DNA of 64,000 nt from Pistricoccus aurantiacus (GTDB lineage Bacteria > Pseudomonadota > Gammaproteobacteria > Pseudomonadales > Halomonadaceae), in assembly GCF_042682565.1 (NCBI RefSeq), contig NZ_JBHUIC010000005.1, one strand, 5' to 3'. How positions within the stretch are numbered: the first letter of the stretch is position 1; every line of letters begins with the position of its first letter. Position numbers and translations under genes: made by a program. This document shows, piece after piece, positions 55,786 to 63,710 of this stretch. The notes beneath the pieces are model-generated. The model saw only the letters and a list, made by a program, of their open reading frames with translations. It had not been told where the DNA came from and did not search any database.

Positions 55786-57769
55786 GAAAAGCTCCTTCGC
55801 TATGGCTATTGTCCTGAGTCGCCGAACTGCCCATGATGATCGCTTCCGGATCGGGAGACGTACCATGACAGGGCGGACTGACGACGCTATTTCGATGATC
55901 GGCGATGAAGACCGCGCCTGGCAGGCGCTGCTGCAGGCACGTTCTCATGATTGGTCGCGCGGCCCCTTCCACTATCGGGATTGTCGAGGCCGGCTGACGC
56001 TGGAAAAAGATGGCCGCTATCGGGCGCAGCCGGCGCTGGACCCTGCCGCCAGCACCTTGATCGACGCTCTCGCGCCGCTGGTCTTGCCGAATGGACCGCA
56101 AGTGGTTGCCCAACTCGGGCAAAGTCTCGATGGGCGCATCGCCACGGAAAGCGGCGCCTCTCACTACATCAACGGACTGGTCGGCCGCGTGCATCTGCAT
56201 CGGTTGCGCGCCCTGGTGGACGCGGTACTGGTAGGCGCCGGCACCGTGGCGGACGACGACCCGGCCCTTACCGTGCGTCATGTCGAAGGCCCCCAACCCC
56301 TGCGGATAGCGCTGGACCCTCGTGCACGGCTGTCGCCGCAAAGACGGCTTTTTCAATGCGAAGAGGCGCCCACCCTGCACCTGATCGGCGAAAGCGCACG
56401 ACCGCTTTCCGGCCTGGGGAATCATGTCGAGACTCGGCGTCTTTCGGTTCAGGCCGGCGCCGTTTCTCCCTGGGACGTGATAGAAACATTGCGGGAGCGC
56501 GGCTGCCGGCGGATATTGATCGAAGGCGGCAGCGCCACCCTGTCGAGATTTCTCGAAACGAACGCTCTGGATCGCCTGTATATCCTGGTAGCGCCGCTGG
56601 TGATCGGCTCCGGCCGCCCAGGTATCAGCCTGCCGCCTATCGATACCTTGGATCAGGCGCGCCGCCCGCCCTGCCGGCATTTCTCCCTGGGCGAGGAGGT
56701 GCTGTTCGACCTCGACCTTCGCCAGCCCTGAATTTGCCTTGTCGTATTGTTGCGCTCCCGAACCCGGCGTTTTCGTGCCATGGCCGCTGCGCCCCCACAG
56801 CAGGACCAGCGCGCCGGGCAGGCTCGAAAGCAGCACCAGAATGCCGTAGGTGACGGAAACCGCCACGCCTTCCGCGGACGACAGACCCGCCAGAACCCAG
56901 ACGCCGGCGGCAGCGCCTTCTCGCCAGCCCCAGCCAGCGAATGACAGCGGAATCGCCATGGCAAGCAGCAGCGGCGGCATCAGCGCCAGCAGCGTTGACA
57001 GCGGCGCGCCGACACCGATAGCTCGGGCCGCGCAGACCATCACCAGCATGTAACTGATCACGATAAGCAAGGAGGTCAAGCCTTGAAATACCAGCGCGCG
57101 GGGTTCGAGCAGGGTTCGCCACAGGTCGTTTCGAATGCCTCTGAGAAGACGCGGTGGCCGGCATTTTAAATAGTGGATGAGACAGTTGAATAACAAGGCC
57201 AGCAACAATACGCCGACCAGCGTTCCCGCGAACACATTCAGGCTCGGGATAAAAACCCTGGCGTCCTGAAAGCTCGATGCCAGTTTCGCTGTCCAGCCCG
57301 CGATCATTGCTTGCCAGAGCGGCGACAGCAGCAGCGTCGACACGGCGATTGCTCCCAGGGCAACTTGCCCCGAAAGGCGTTCGATCACTACGGCACGGAT
57401 CGCGCGCTGGCGCTTGATATCTTGCCAGCCGTCGCCTTCCTGCCGCGCGTGTCGCCAGGCGCGGGCGGCGTCGCCGCCGACGCCGCCGGGCAGGCACTGG
57501 TTGAGGAAAGTCGCCAGATAGTATTCGCCCAGCGCGGAGCAAAAGCGCATCGCCACCCCCAGTCGGCGTTGGGTAAAGTGCCAACGCCAGGCGGATAGCG
57601 CCACCTGAGGCACGCTGACGAGAAGCGCCAGCACGACCCAGCCCGGCTGGATGTCGTGCCAGAAGGCCATCACCTGAGACAGGTCCACCACCAGGAACAG
57701 CGCCCCCAGCAGAGACAGGCTTGCGGACCAGCGAAGCCATCGAACGGCGTCGATTCGAGTCAGTCTCAA
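55772..57769 (-). CDS. LPG-synthase-TM/flippase-like membrane protein with an unusual 3' extension
   Basis: Residues 1 to about 335 are an integral membrane protein of the lysylphosphatidylglycerol synthase TM (UPF0104/flippase-like) family with about eight segments (FLVVDLSQVMAFWHDIQP, YYLATFLNQCLPGGVGGDAA, MAIPLSFAGWGWREGAAAG). The start TTG 57769 overlaps the stop codon of the methyltransferase (TTGA) and has GGGGAG upstream. After the domain, the frame remains open for another 330 codons through the antisense of the RibD-like gene and ends 14 bp inside the GTP cyclohydrolase II start. The extension has no family similarity and its reality is doubtful; the domain part should end near 56750. 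Confidence 0.75.
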   Translation of the reverse strand: MRLTRIDAVRWLRWSASLSLLGALFLVVDLSQVMAFWHDIQPGWVVLALLVSVPQVALSAWRWHFTQRRLGVAMRFCSALGEYYLATFLNQCLPGGVGGDAARAWRHARQEGDGWQDIKRQRAIRAVVIERLSGQVALGAIAVSTLLLSPLWQAMIAGWTAKLASSFQDARVFIPSLNVFAGTLVGVLLLALLFNCLIHYLKCRPPRLLRGIRNDLWRTLLEPRALVFQGLTSLLIVISYMLVMVCAARAIGVGAPLSTLLALMPPLLLAMAIPLSFAGWGWREGAAAGVWVLAGLSSAEGVAVSVTYGILVLLSSLPGALVLLWGRSGHGTKTPGSGAQQYDKANSGLAKVEVEQHLLAQGEMPAGRAARLIQGIDRRQADTWAAGADHQRRYQDIQAIQSVRFEKSRQGGAAAFDQYPPAAALPQCFYHVPGRNGAGLNRKTPSLDMIPQAGKRSCAFADQVQGGRLFALKKPSLRRQPCTRVQRYPQGLGAFDMTHGKGRVVVRHGAGAYQYRVHQGAQPMQMHAADQSVDVVRGAAFRGDAPIETLPELGNHLRSIRQDQRRESVDQGAGGRVQRRLRPIAAIFFQRQPASTIPIVEGAARPIMRTCLQQRLPGAVFIADHRNSVVSPPCHGTSPDPEAIIMGSSATQDNSHSEGAFHVSG
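55865..56731 (+). CDS. RibD reductase-domain protein without the deaminase domain
   Basis: A 288-residue protein. Residues about 78-285 are the dihydrofolate reductase-like RibD C-terminal domain: QSLDGRIATESGASHYING, LHRLRALVDAVLVGAGTV, ADDDPALTVR and RRILIEGGSATLSRFLE. The first 75 residues are not the zinc cytidine-deaminase domain. A free reductase of this type corresponds to archaeal ArfC or fungal Rib7, which reduce the pyrimidine before deamination. ATG 55865 has GGGAG upstream. It is divergent from the GTP cyclohydrolase II gene. On the other strand, the flippase frame stays open through all of this gene. Confidence 0.9.
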   Translation: MTGRTDDAISMIGDEDRAWQALLQARSHDWSRGPFHYRDCRGRLTLEKDGRYRAQPALDPAASTLIDALAPLVLPNGPQVVAQLGQSLDGRIATESGASHYINGLVGRVHLHRLRALVDAVLVGAGTVADDDPALTVRHVEGPQPLRIALDPRARLSPQRRLFQCEEAPTLHLIGESARPLSGLGNHVETRRLSVQAGAVSPWDVIETLRERGCRRILIEGGSATLSRFLETNALDRLYILVAPLVIGSGRPGISLPPIDTLDQARRPPCRHFSLGEEVLFDLDLRQP

Positions 57770-58701
57770 GAGCGCTCCCCGGGCAATGCCAGCAGATCCA
57801 GATGGCCAACCTCCAGAGTGACCAGCCCCTCGCGAAACTGCATGCGTCGCCACAGCCACCAGTCTTTCAGCCAGGCGCCGGCACTTTTACTGTTTATCGA
57901 AGCGGCCTGCTCTACGGCGGCCTGCTCCACGGCGGCCTGCTCCACAGCGGCCTGATACCAGCCGTCGATCAAGGCGATACCCAAGGCTTCATCCCCCACT
58001 TCGGTCCCGAGACGCCAGGGGCTCGCGGCCAGTTCCACCCGATAGCCGCGCCGCTCCAGGCAGCGCGCCAGAAAGGTCGGCGCCTCGCCGCCCAGGGCCG
58101 GTCCCAGCCCCTTGTCACGCCGCTGATGATCACGAAATAGCGCCAGCACTCGGGCGTCATGCACGACGAGGTCGTCAGGACCGTCCGACACAAAGCGCCA
58201 GTCCCCATCGACGCTCAGCGTCATCAATACCGCGGCGCCGGCGTCAACACAGCCTTCCGCCAGGGTCTCGAGCCAGTTCGCGGAAAACAGATCGAGCAGT
58301 GCGGTGCCGCTGACCAGATCGCAGTCTTTCAAGGCGTCATGCATGCTGTCCGGCGCCTTCAGCCAGCGGGCCAGATCTTCCTGATGGCAGCGCCATTCAA
58401 GCGAGGCGTTCGGCGGATCGTCAGGCGGCATTATCCGCGCCAGCAGCTCCGGGTCGTTGTCCAGCAGACGCCAGCGCTGGGAAAACGGTAGACGCGGCGC
58501 CAGATAGCGCAGATTGCTGCCGGTGCCGCAGCCCAGATCGATTATCGCTAGAGGTCGATGGGAGCGCGGAGGCAGCCAATCCTTGAGGCGCGCCGTCAGA
58601 GCCGGGCTGCGCGCCCTGGCATCCGCGGCTTCCCGCAGGGTCAGCCAGTCCGCGGCAAAGGGTTTAGCGTCGCGATTGTGGTGACGTTTGACGTCGCTCA
58701 T
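57766..58701 (-). CDS. SAM-dependent methyltransferase
   Basis: A 311-residue class I methyltransferase. Motif I is LAIIDLGCGTGSNLRYL at about residue 52; WRLLDNDPELL supplies the acidic residue that binds the ribose; CDLVSGTALLDLFSANWL follows as the later strand. A tandem AAVEQ repeat near residue 250-265 is an oddity. It overlaps the flanking genes by 4 bp at each end (ATGA with the glycosyltransferase stop, TTGA with the flippase start). What it methylates is not shown by the sequence; the cluster suggests the pteridine-like product or its glycoside. Confidence 0.88.
   Translation of the reverse strand: MSDVKRHHNRDAKPFAADWLTLREAADARARSPALTARLKDWLPPRSHRPLAIIDLGCGTGSNLRYLAPRLPFSQRWRLLDNDPELLARIMPPDDPPNASLEWRCHQEDLARWLKAPDSMHDALKDCDLVSGTALLDLFSANWLETLAEGCVDAGAAVLMTLSVDGDWRFVSDGPDDLVVHDARVLALFRDHQRRDKGLGPALGGEAPTFLARCLERRGYRVELAASPWRLGTEVGDEALGIALIDGWYQAAVEQAAVEQAAVEQAASINSKSAGAWLKDWWLWRRMQFREGLVTLEVGHLDLLALPGERS
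57901..57954 (-). repeat. 15-bp tandem repeat inside the methyltransferase gene
   Basis: About three and a half copies of a 15-bp unit (GGCGGCCTGCTCCAC form on the plus strand) encode AAVEQAAVEQAAVEQ. The copies differ by one or two bases. Being in-frame, changes in copy number would alter protein length by five residues each without a frameshift. Confidence 0.85.
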
Positions 58702-59798
58702 GGGGAGACCTCATCCGGACGGGAGGGGCTCAGCGCACGGGCAAAGGCAATCCCGGCGCTCGTCCAGTCCGCCAACGTCTGACGTGCCGCCACCGCGCCG
58801 GCGCGATAGCCTTCCCGCTGCGGCGGATTCTCGAACCACTCCCGCAGCGCCCGGGCGAAGGCCTTGCTATCGCCGGGGGGAACCCGCCATCCCGCCTCCG
58901 CCGGCAGCGTGTCCGCCAGGGCACCGCCGGTAGTGGCGATTACCGGCAGGCCCCGAGCCAGGGCCTCGGTTATCACCATGCCGTAACCTTCGTAAAACGA
59001 GGGCAGCACCAGTACATCCGCTTGATGATAGGCCGCCTCGAGAGTGGCGACGTCGCACTCGCCGTCGAAGCTGATTCGCGATTCCAGGCCGAATTCACGT
59101 GTCTGGTCGCGCAAGCATTGCGTCCAGTCGGGATCGCGATCCGCCGCACCGATCAAGCGGCAATGCCACTCATGATCGATGAGATCGGCCAGAGCCTCGA
59201 TCAGCACAGCGTGGCCCTTGCGCGGCGTCAGCGTGGCGACACAGAGCAGCGACACCGGCTGCCCCGGCGGGGCCGGCCAGGCGCGTTCCGCCAGAGGCGC
59301 CGAATCCACTCCCGGCTCCACCACGTGAATCGGACCCTCGACACCCAAAGCTTTCAGCCGCCGAGCGGTAAAGTTGCTGGTGACGATCACTCGAGCGACC
59401 TGCCCCAAGGCCTGACATTCATTGGCCAGATACGCATCGCGCTGAGGCTCGCTCAGGCCGGACTCGTCCCCCAGAGGATGATGCACCAAGGCAGTCAAAT
59501 CGAGCCGCGAAGCCTGCTCCGCCGCCACCGCCGGCAGATTGCCCAGCGCCAGCCCGTCGATGATGACCGCCTGTCCCTCGGGCTGGTCGCGCAATGCCTG
59601 CTGAAGCGCTTCTCGCGCCCGGCAATCGATCTGAGGAAAGTTGCCTTCCAGGCCGATCACCTCCACGCGATGCCCTTGGCGGCGCAGCGCCTCGACGATG
59701 CGAGCATCGTAAAGATAGCCACCGGTTCGCTGGTCGGGGTCGCCGGGCACGATCATCACCAGGTCTCGCGGCGCTGGCGAATCCACGCTGATACTCAT
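58698..59798 (-). CDS. Glycosyltransferase family 4-type protein
   Basis: A 366-residue GT-B glycosyltransferase. VMIVPGDPDQRTGGYLYDARIV opens the N-terminal domain; the donor domain has ATLTPRKGHAVLIEALADL and the E-x7-E signature in YEGYGMVITEALARGLPVI. Its ATG overlaps the stop of the PTPS-like gene (ATGA), and its stop overlaps the ATG of the methyltransferase gene. It would transfer an activated sugar onto the product of this cluster. Donor and acceptor are unknown. Confidence 0.9.
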   Translation of the reverse strand: MSISVDSPAPRDLVMIVPGDPDQRTGGYLYDARIVEALRRQGHRVEVIGLEGNFPQIDCRAREALQQALRDQPEGQAVIIDGLALGNLPAVAAEQASRLDLTALVHHPLGDESGLSEPQRDAYLANECQALGQVARVIVTSNFTARRLKALGVEGPIHVVEPGVDSAPLAERAWPAPPGQPVSLLCVATLTPRKGHAVLIEALADLIDHEWHCRLIGAADRDPDWTQCLRDQTREFGLESRISFDGECDVATLEAAYHQADVLVLPSFYEGYGMVITEALARGLPVIATTGGALADTLPAEAGWRVPPGDSKAFARALREWFENPPQREGYRAGAVAARQTLADWTSAGIAFARALSPSRPDEVSP

Positions 59799-60208
59799 GC
59801 GACGCCTTCGCCGAGCGTGCCTTCATAGCTCGCCCATGCCAGATGGGATTCGTGAAGCGTCACGGTCAGCGCGCTCAATGCTCGGGCGCCCTCGCCTAGC
59901 TGCCCGTCTTCGATTGCCTTGGCCAGGCGGTCGAATACCACCTTGGCCATGAATTCCGTGGTGGTGTTACGACCGCGAAACGCCTCGATATCGTCCAGAT
60001 TGGAGAGGTTGAACTCACCGAGTATTCGTTTGAGGGTGTCTCCGGCCAGGCCGATGTCCACCACCAGATCGTTTTCATCCAGTTCCGGGCGCACAAAGGT
60101 AACGTCCACCACGTAAGTAGCGCCGTGAAGGCGCTGGGCTGGGCCGAACACCTCGCTGTGGAAGCTGTGGGCGATCATCATGTGATCGCGAACGGTCAGT
60201 CGAAACAT
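59795..60208 (-). CDS. 6-pyruvoyltetrahydropterin synthase/QueD-like protein
   Basis: A 137-residue T-fold protein of the PTPS/QueD family. The zinc-site region reads MIAHSFHSEVF and later RLHGATYVVDV. In canonical members the second part is HGHNY with two His; here the second His is replaced by Ala. The usual active-site Cys before HG is also absent (FGPAQRLHG). FVRPELDENDLVVDIG and TTEFMAKVVFDRL then LHES are as in the family. It is therefore probably an altered enzyme acting on a dihydroneopterin-like or pyrimidine substrate. It lies 54 bp after the dehydrogenase gene and overlaps the glycosyltransferase gene by 4 bp. Confidence 0.88.
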   Translation of the reverse strand: MFRLTVRDHMMIAHSFHSEVFGPAQRLHGATYVVDVTFVRPELDENDLVVDIGLAGDTLKRILGEFNLSNLDDIEAFRGRNTTTEFMAKVVFDRLAKAIEDGQLGEGARALSALTVTLHESHLAWASYEGTLGEGVA

Positions 60209-60262
60209 TCAAGACTCCATCAATTCAACACGAAGACGAGACGGGGCTTAAAAACTCCGTTG

Positions 60263-61264
60263 TCACAAGGCTCGATTATCACCAGCGCCAGAATAACGAA
60301 TGCGCTGGCATAGCACGTCGGATTCGGCCCGGGTCAGCTGAGGCATCAGCATCGGCAACGCTTCAAAGGCGCAGTCGCCGCTGATCAGCTGATCGAGAAC
60401 CGGATCGCTCAGCAGCGAAAGCGCCAGGGCCAGGCGTCTGCGATGATTCCAACGTGGCTTGCGTGATGGATCGAGCTCTCCCACCTGGCTGGAACGAAGC
60501 GTCAGGCGACGAGAATGAAACGCTTCTCCTAGCGGCAGCGTTACCGCCTGATTGCCGTACCAGCTCATCTCGATCACTCGTCCCTCGAATCCCGCCAACT
60601 CGAGCGCCCGCATCAGGCCTTCCGGATGGCCGCTGCAATGTATTACCACGTCGTTATTCGACGGCGCCTGTTGCGACAGTGTGAATTCGACACCCAATAC
60701 CCTGGCAATATCCGCACGTTCGGGCTTGATATCGCTCAAGGTCACTTCGGTCCCGGGAATTCGCCCCGCCAGATAGGCCACCAGCAGGCCGACCACCCCC
60801 CCGCCAATCACGGTGACTCGATCTCCCGGGGCGATGGCCGCATCCCAGACGCCGTTGATTGCGGTTTCCATGTTGGCCGCCAGCACCGCGCGGGATTCCG
60901 GCAACGCTTCCGGCAGCGACAGCACCATTTCGCTGGGTGCGATATAGTAATCCTGATGCGGATACAAGCAGAAGACGGAACGACCGAGCCAGGCAGCGTC
61001 TCCCTCGATCACTCGGCCCACGCTGGCGTAGCCGTACTTGACCGAGCCGCCGAAGTCGCCTCTTTGAAAGGGCGCGCGCATGCGCTGCCATTCGCTTTCC
61101 GGCACCAGGCCATGAAAGACCAGCGACTCGGTGCCTCGACTGATCGCGCTGAAGTGCGTTTCTATCAGCAGTTCATTGCATTTGAGCGGTGCTAGTGCTT
61201 CTTTTCGCAACTCGCCCTCGCCGTTGCCAAGACTCCAGAAAGCTCGGGCTTCTCGCCGTTTCAT
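60263..61264 (-). CDS. Zinc-type alcohol dehydrogenase homologue (BchC-like)
   Basis: A 333-residue medium-chain dehydrogenase-like protein. The substrate-domain motif is FSAISRGTESLVFHGLVP with a Ser where catalytic-zinc enzymes have Cys; the Rossmann motif is VTVIGGGVVGLLVAYLAG. MSWYGNQAVTLPLGEAFHSR is typical of the bacteriochlorophyllide-dehydrogenase-like group of MDR proteins. It is the first gene of the minus-strand run that continues with PTPS, glycosyltransferase, methyltransferase and flippase. It may oxidise or reduce a side-chain of the cluster product. Confidence 0.87.
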   Translation of the reverse strand: MKRREARAFWSLGNGEGELRKEALAPLKCNELLIETHFSAISRGTESLVFHGLVPESEWQRMRAPFQRGDFGGSVKYGYASVGRVIEGDAAWLGRSVFCLYPHQDYYIAPSEMVLSLPEALPESRAVLAANMETAINGVWDAAIAPGDRVTVIGGGVVGLLVAYLAGRIPGTEVTLSDIKPERADIARVLGVEFTLSQQAPSNNDVVIHCSGHPEGLMRALELAGFEGRVIEMSWYGNQAVTLPLGEAFHSRRLTLRSSQVGELDPSRKPRWNHRRRLALALSLLSDPVLDQLISGDCAFEALPMLMPQLTRAESDVLCQRIRYSGAGDNRAL

Positions 61265-61466
61265 CGACCCTCTCCTTGTGACCTGTCGCTTCCTCGAGCA
61301 CCTTTACTTATACGAAAGCTATACCATAATAAAACTAATGAACAACTATTTATCGTCACTGGCCTGCAATCTCGGGTAGGAAACCAACGAACCGTGGCGC
61401 TTGAGGTCAGATATAACATAGCGAGCAGGTCAGCATAGTTATGAAAAACCCCGGAGGTCATCAAGG

Positions 61467-62387
61467 ATGACGCGAGCGTCACACAGCTTTCGAACACTGC
61501 ATCCCGCCATCTGGGGCGAACTGGCCATTGGATTGATCGTTACCACCGCCTTGGCCGGCGCGCTCGGTTGGTTGACGGGCAGATCCTATTTTTCCCTTGG
61601 CACCTTTGTCGCCTATGCGGCTATTGCCTTGACCGTGGCAGCGTTCTGGCCGAAGCATCAGGCGTCTCTGGGCTGGGCCAATCGAATCACGCTATTGCGG
61701 GGCTCTTTGATAGCGGTGATTCTGGGTCATCTGATCTATCAGGAATCGCTTGCGCGAGAGGGATTGATACTGGCCGGCGTAGCGCTTGCCGCCTTGTTGC
61801 TTGATGGGGTGGACGGCTGGATAGCAAGACGAACCGCCAGCTGTAGCCGTTTTGGCTGGCGCTTTGACATGGAGCTGGACGCCCTGCTGATCCTGACACT
61901 TTGCACGGCTTCCGCGGCCCTCGGCAAGGTCGGCCCCTGGGTGCTGATGATTGGTCTGATGCGCTATGGCTTCGTTGCCGCCGGTCATTTTTTGCCTTGG
62001 CTCAAACGTGAATTGCCCGACAGCCTCAGGCGCAAGACGATTTGCGTGGTTCAGGTCGTGGTTCTGCTGCTGGCGCTGCTGCCTTTTATCGGTACCGCCT
62101 GGGCGAGTGGGCTATCCGCATTGGCACTGGGACTCCTTGGGCTATCCTTTGGTATGGACATTCGCTGGCTGTTCCATCACCGTCAGGCGCCAATATCCCT
62201 CGAACCACTTTGTAGGACGCCGACCACTCACCCCGATTCCAATACATCCGGAGATTACCCCCATGTCGTTCATCAGTTTTCCAGCCGTCACTCCGCTTGC
62301 TCCTCCCTTTCATCGAGCCATGATGCTGACGCTGCTGATCGCTCTGGGAGCGGCGCCATCGGCTTGGGCGGAAAAGCGTACCTATGA
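61467..62387 (+). CDS. CDP-alcohol phosphatidyltransferase family protein
   Basis: A 306-residue membrane protein. The CDP-alcohol phosphotransferase motif is seen as DGVDGWIARRTASCSRFGWR then FDMELDAL, i.e. D-G-x2-D-G-x2-A-R...G-x3-D-x3-D with correct spacing. Six hydrophobic segments flank it. From about residue 230, the tail (DIRWLFHHRQAPISLEPLCR and onward) is Ser/His-rich, unlike the family, and overlaps the yceI-like gene by 125 bp. It is divergent from the dehydrogenase gene with 202 bp between, and gives the cluster a possible lipid-linking step. Confidence 0.85.
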   Translation: MTRASHSFRTLHPAIWGELAIGLIVTTALAGALGWLTGRSYFSLGTFVAYAAIALTVAAFWPKHQASLGWANRITLLRGSLIAVILGHLIYQESLAREGLILAGVALAALLLDGVDGWIARRTASCSRFGWRFDMELDALLILTLCTASAALGKVGPWVLMIGLMRYGFVAAGHFLPWLKRELPDSLRRKTICVVQVVVLLLALLPFIGTAWASGLSALALGLLGLSFGMDIRWLFHHRQAPISLEPLCRTPTTHPDSNTSGDYPHVVHQFSSRHSACSSLSSSHDADAADRSGSGAIGLGGKAYL

Positions 62388-62892
62388 GATCGATCCGGAG
62401 CATTTCTCCATCGGTTTCTCGGTCTCTCATGTAGGCTACGCGGATGTCATCGGGCTATTTATCGAAGGCAGCGGGGAGTTCGTCTACGATGAAGCTACCC
62501 AGACGCTTCATGAAGGCCGAGTGGAGATCGCCGCGGACAGCGTCTTTACCGGTCATGAAGAACGCGACGAGCATGTGCGCGACAAGGATTTTCTCGACGT
62601 CGACGATGCCTCGACAATCGTGTTCGTTGCCCGGGAGCTGACCACGGATTCTCCTACCACCGGCACTCTCGAAGGCGATCTCACCTTGCTTGGCGAGACG
62701 CATCCGATCACTCTGGACGTGACCCTCAACAAGGCGGCGCGCTATCCCTTCGGCCACAAGGAATACACGCTGGGCATTTCCGCCACCACGGTGATCGAAC
62801 GCTCCCGCTGGGGCATGGATTACGCCGTGGACAACGGCCTGGTGGGTGACGAGGTGGCGGTGCGTCTGGAATTTGAAGCCATCCGGCAATAA
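62263..62892 (+). CDS. YceI family periplasmic protein
   Basis: A 209-residue exported lipocalin-like YceI protein. The signal peptide ends near PSAWAEKR. The YceI fold starts with YEIDPEHFSIGFSVSHVGYA and continues with GLFIEGSGEFVYD, HVRDKDFLDVDDASTIVF and GDLTLLGETHPITLDV. ATG 62263 has CGGAG 11 bp upstream. Family members bind polyisoprenoid or amphiphilic ligands. The start lies inside the 3' end of the CDP-alcohol phosphatidyltransferase gene in another frame. Confidence 0.93.
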   Translation: MSFISFPAVTPLAPPFHRAMMLTLLIALGAAPSAWAEKRTYEIDPEHFSIGFSVSHVGYADVIGLFIEGSGEFVYDEATQTLHEGRVEIAADSVFTGHEERDEHVRDKDFLDVDDASTIVFVARELTTDSPTTGTLEGDLTLLGETHPITLDVTLNKAARYPFGHKEYTLGISATTVIERSRWGMDYAVDNGLVGDEVAVRLEFEAIRQ

Positions 62893-62932
62893 TTGAACAC
62901 CCAGGAACCCTCTACTTTTTCGAAGGAAAAGA

Positions 62933-63604
62933 ATGAAGAATTACAATTTCGACGACTTGAAAATCGCCTGCCGCGACGACTGGCGCGCCTACATCCAGCA
63001 CGATTTCGTTCGCCAGCTCGGCGCCGGCATCCTGCCCGGAGATGCCTTTCGCCATTATCTGCAGCAGGACTACCTGTTCCTGATCCACTTCGCCCGGGCC
63101 TACGCCCTGGCGGTCTACAAGAGCCGCAACATGACGGAGCTGCGCCACGGCTTCGAGGGCTTGAAGACCATCGTCGACGTGGAACTCGGCCTGCACGTGG
63201 ACTACTGTCGGGAATGGGGCATCTCCGAGGACGACCTGGCCCGGCTGCCGGAAGCCAAGGCGACCCTTGCCTACACCCGCTATGTGCTGGATACCGGCAA
63301 TCGGGGCGACCTGCTCGACATGCACGTGGCCCTCGCTCCCTGCCTGGTGGGCTACGGCGAAATCGCCAACTGGCTCAATGAGCAAAACGACACCCGGCGC
63401 GGTGCGGGAAATCCTTTTGATGCCTGGATCGCCATGTACGAAAGCGACGACTTTCAGGCCGCCATGCGCGCGGAAGTCGACTGGCTGAACGCCCGGCTCG
63501 CCACGGTGACCGACGGACGCTTCGATGAGCTCGCCACCATTTTTCGCGATGCCACTCGCCTGGAGATCGATTTCTGGCAGATGGGTCTGGACAAAGCCAG
63601 TTGA
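62933..63604 (+). CDS. tenA: TenA family thiaminase II-like protein
   Basis: A 223-residue all-helical TenA protein, hydrolysing thiamin breakdown products (aminopyrimidine) for salvage. Family segments are visible: FVRQLGAGILPGDAFRHYLQ, QDYLFLIHFARAYALAVYKS and LHVDYCREWGI; the active-site Cys is in LAPCLVGYGEIANWL. AAGGAAAAG precedes ATG. It lies 40 bp after the yceI-like gene and 106 bp before a class V aminotransferase. Confidence 0.92.
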   Translation: MKNYNFDDLKIACRDDWRAYIQHDFVRQLGAGILPGDAFRHYLQQDYLFLIHFARAYALAVYKSRNMTELRHGFEGLKTIVDVELGLHVDYCREWGISEDDLARLPEAKATLAYTRYVLDTGNRGDLLDMHVALAPCLVGYGEIANWLNEQNDTRRGAGNPFDAWIAMYESDDFQAAMRAEVDWLNARLATVTDGRFDELATIFRDATRLEIDFWQMGLDKAS

Positions 63605-63710
63605 ACCGAGCGGTCAGACAAGCGGCGAAAAGCGCAGTCTTGCGGTTGGCTATCAGCGCTGGAAATCCTTATCCTATTGGTTTCACCATCGTTAAATCTT
63701 GGAGAGAGAA

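Noticed and set aside
53879..56731. Housekeeping riboflavin operon
   Set aside because: No ribH, ribE or ribBA pattern is present, the RibD gene lacks its deaminase domain and the N-terminus of the GTP cyclohydrolase II is not RibB.
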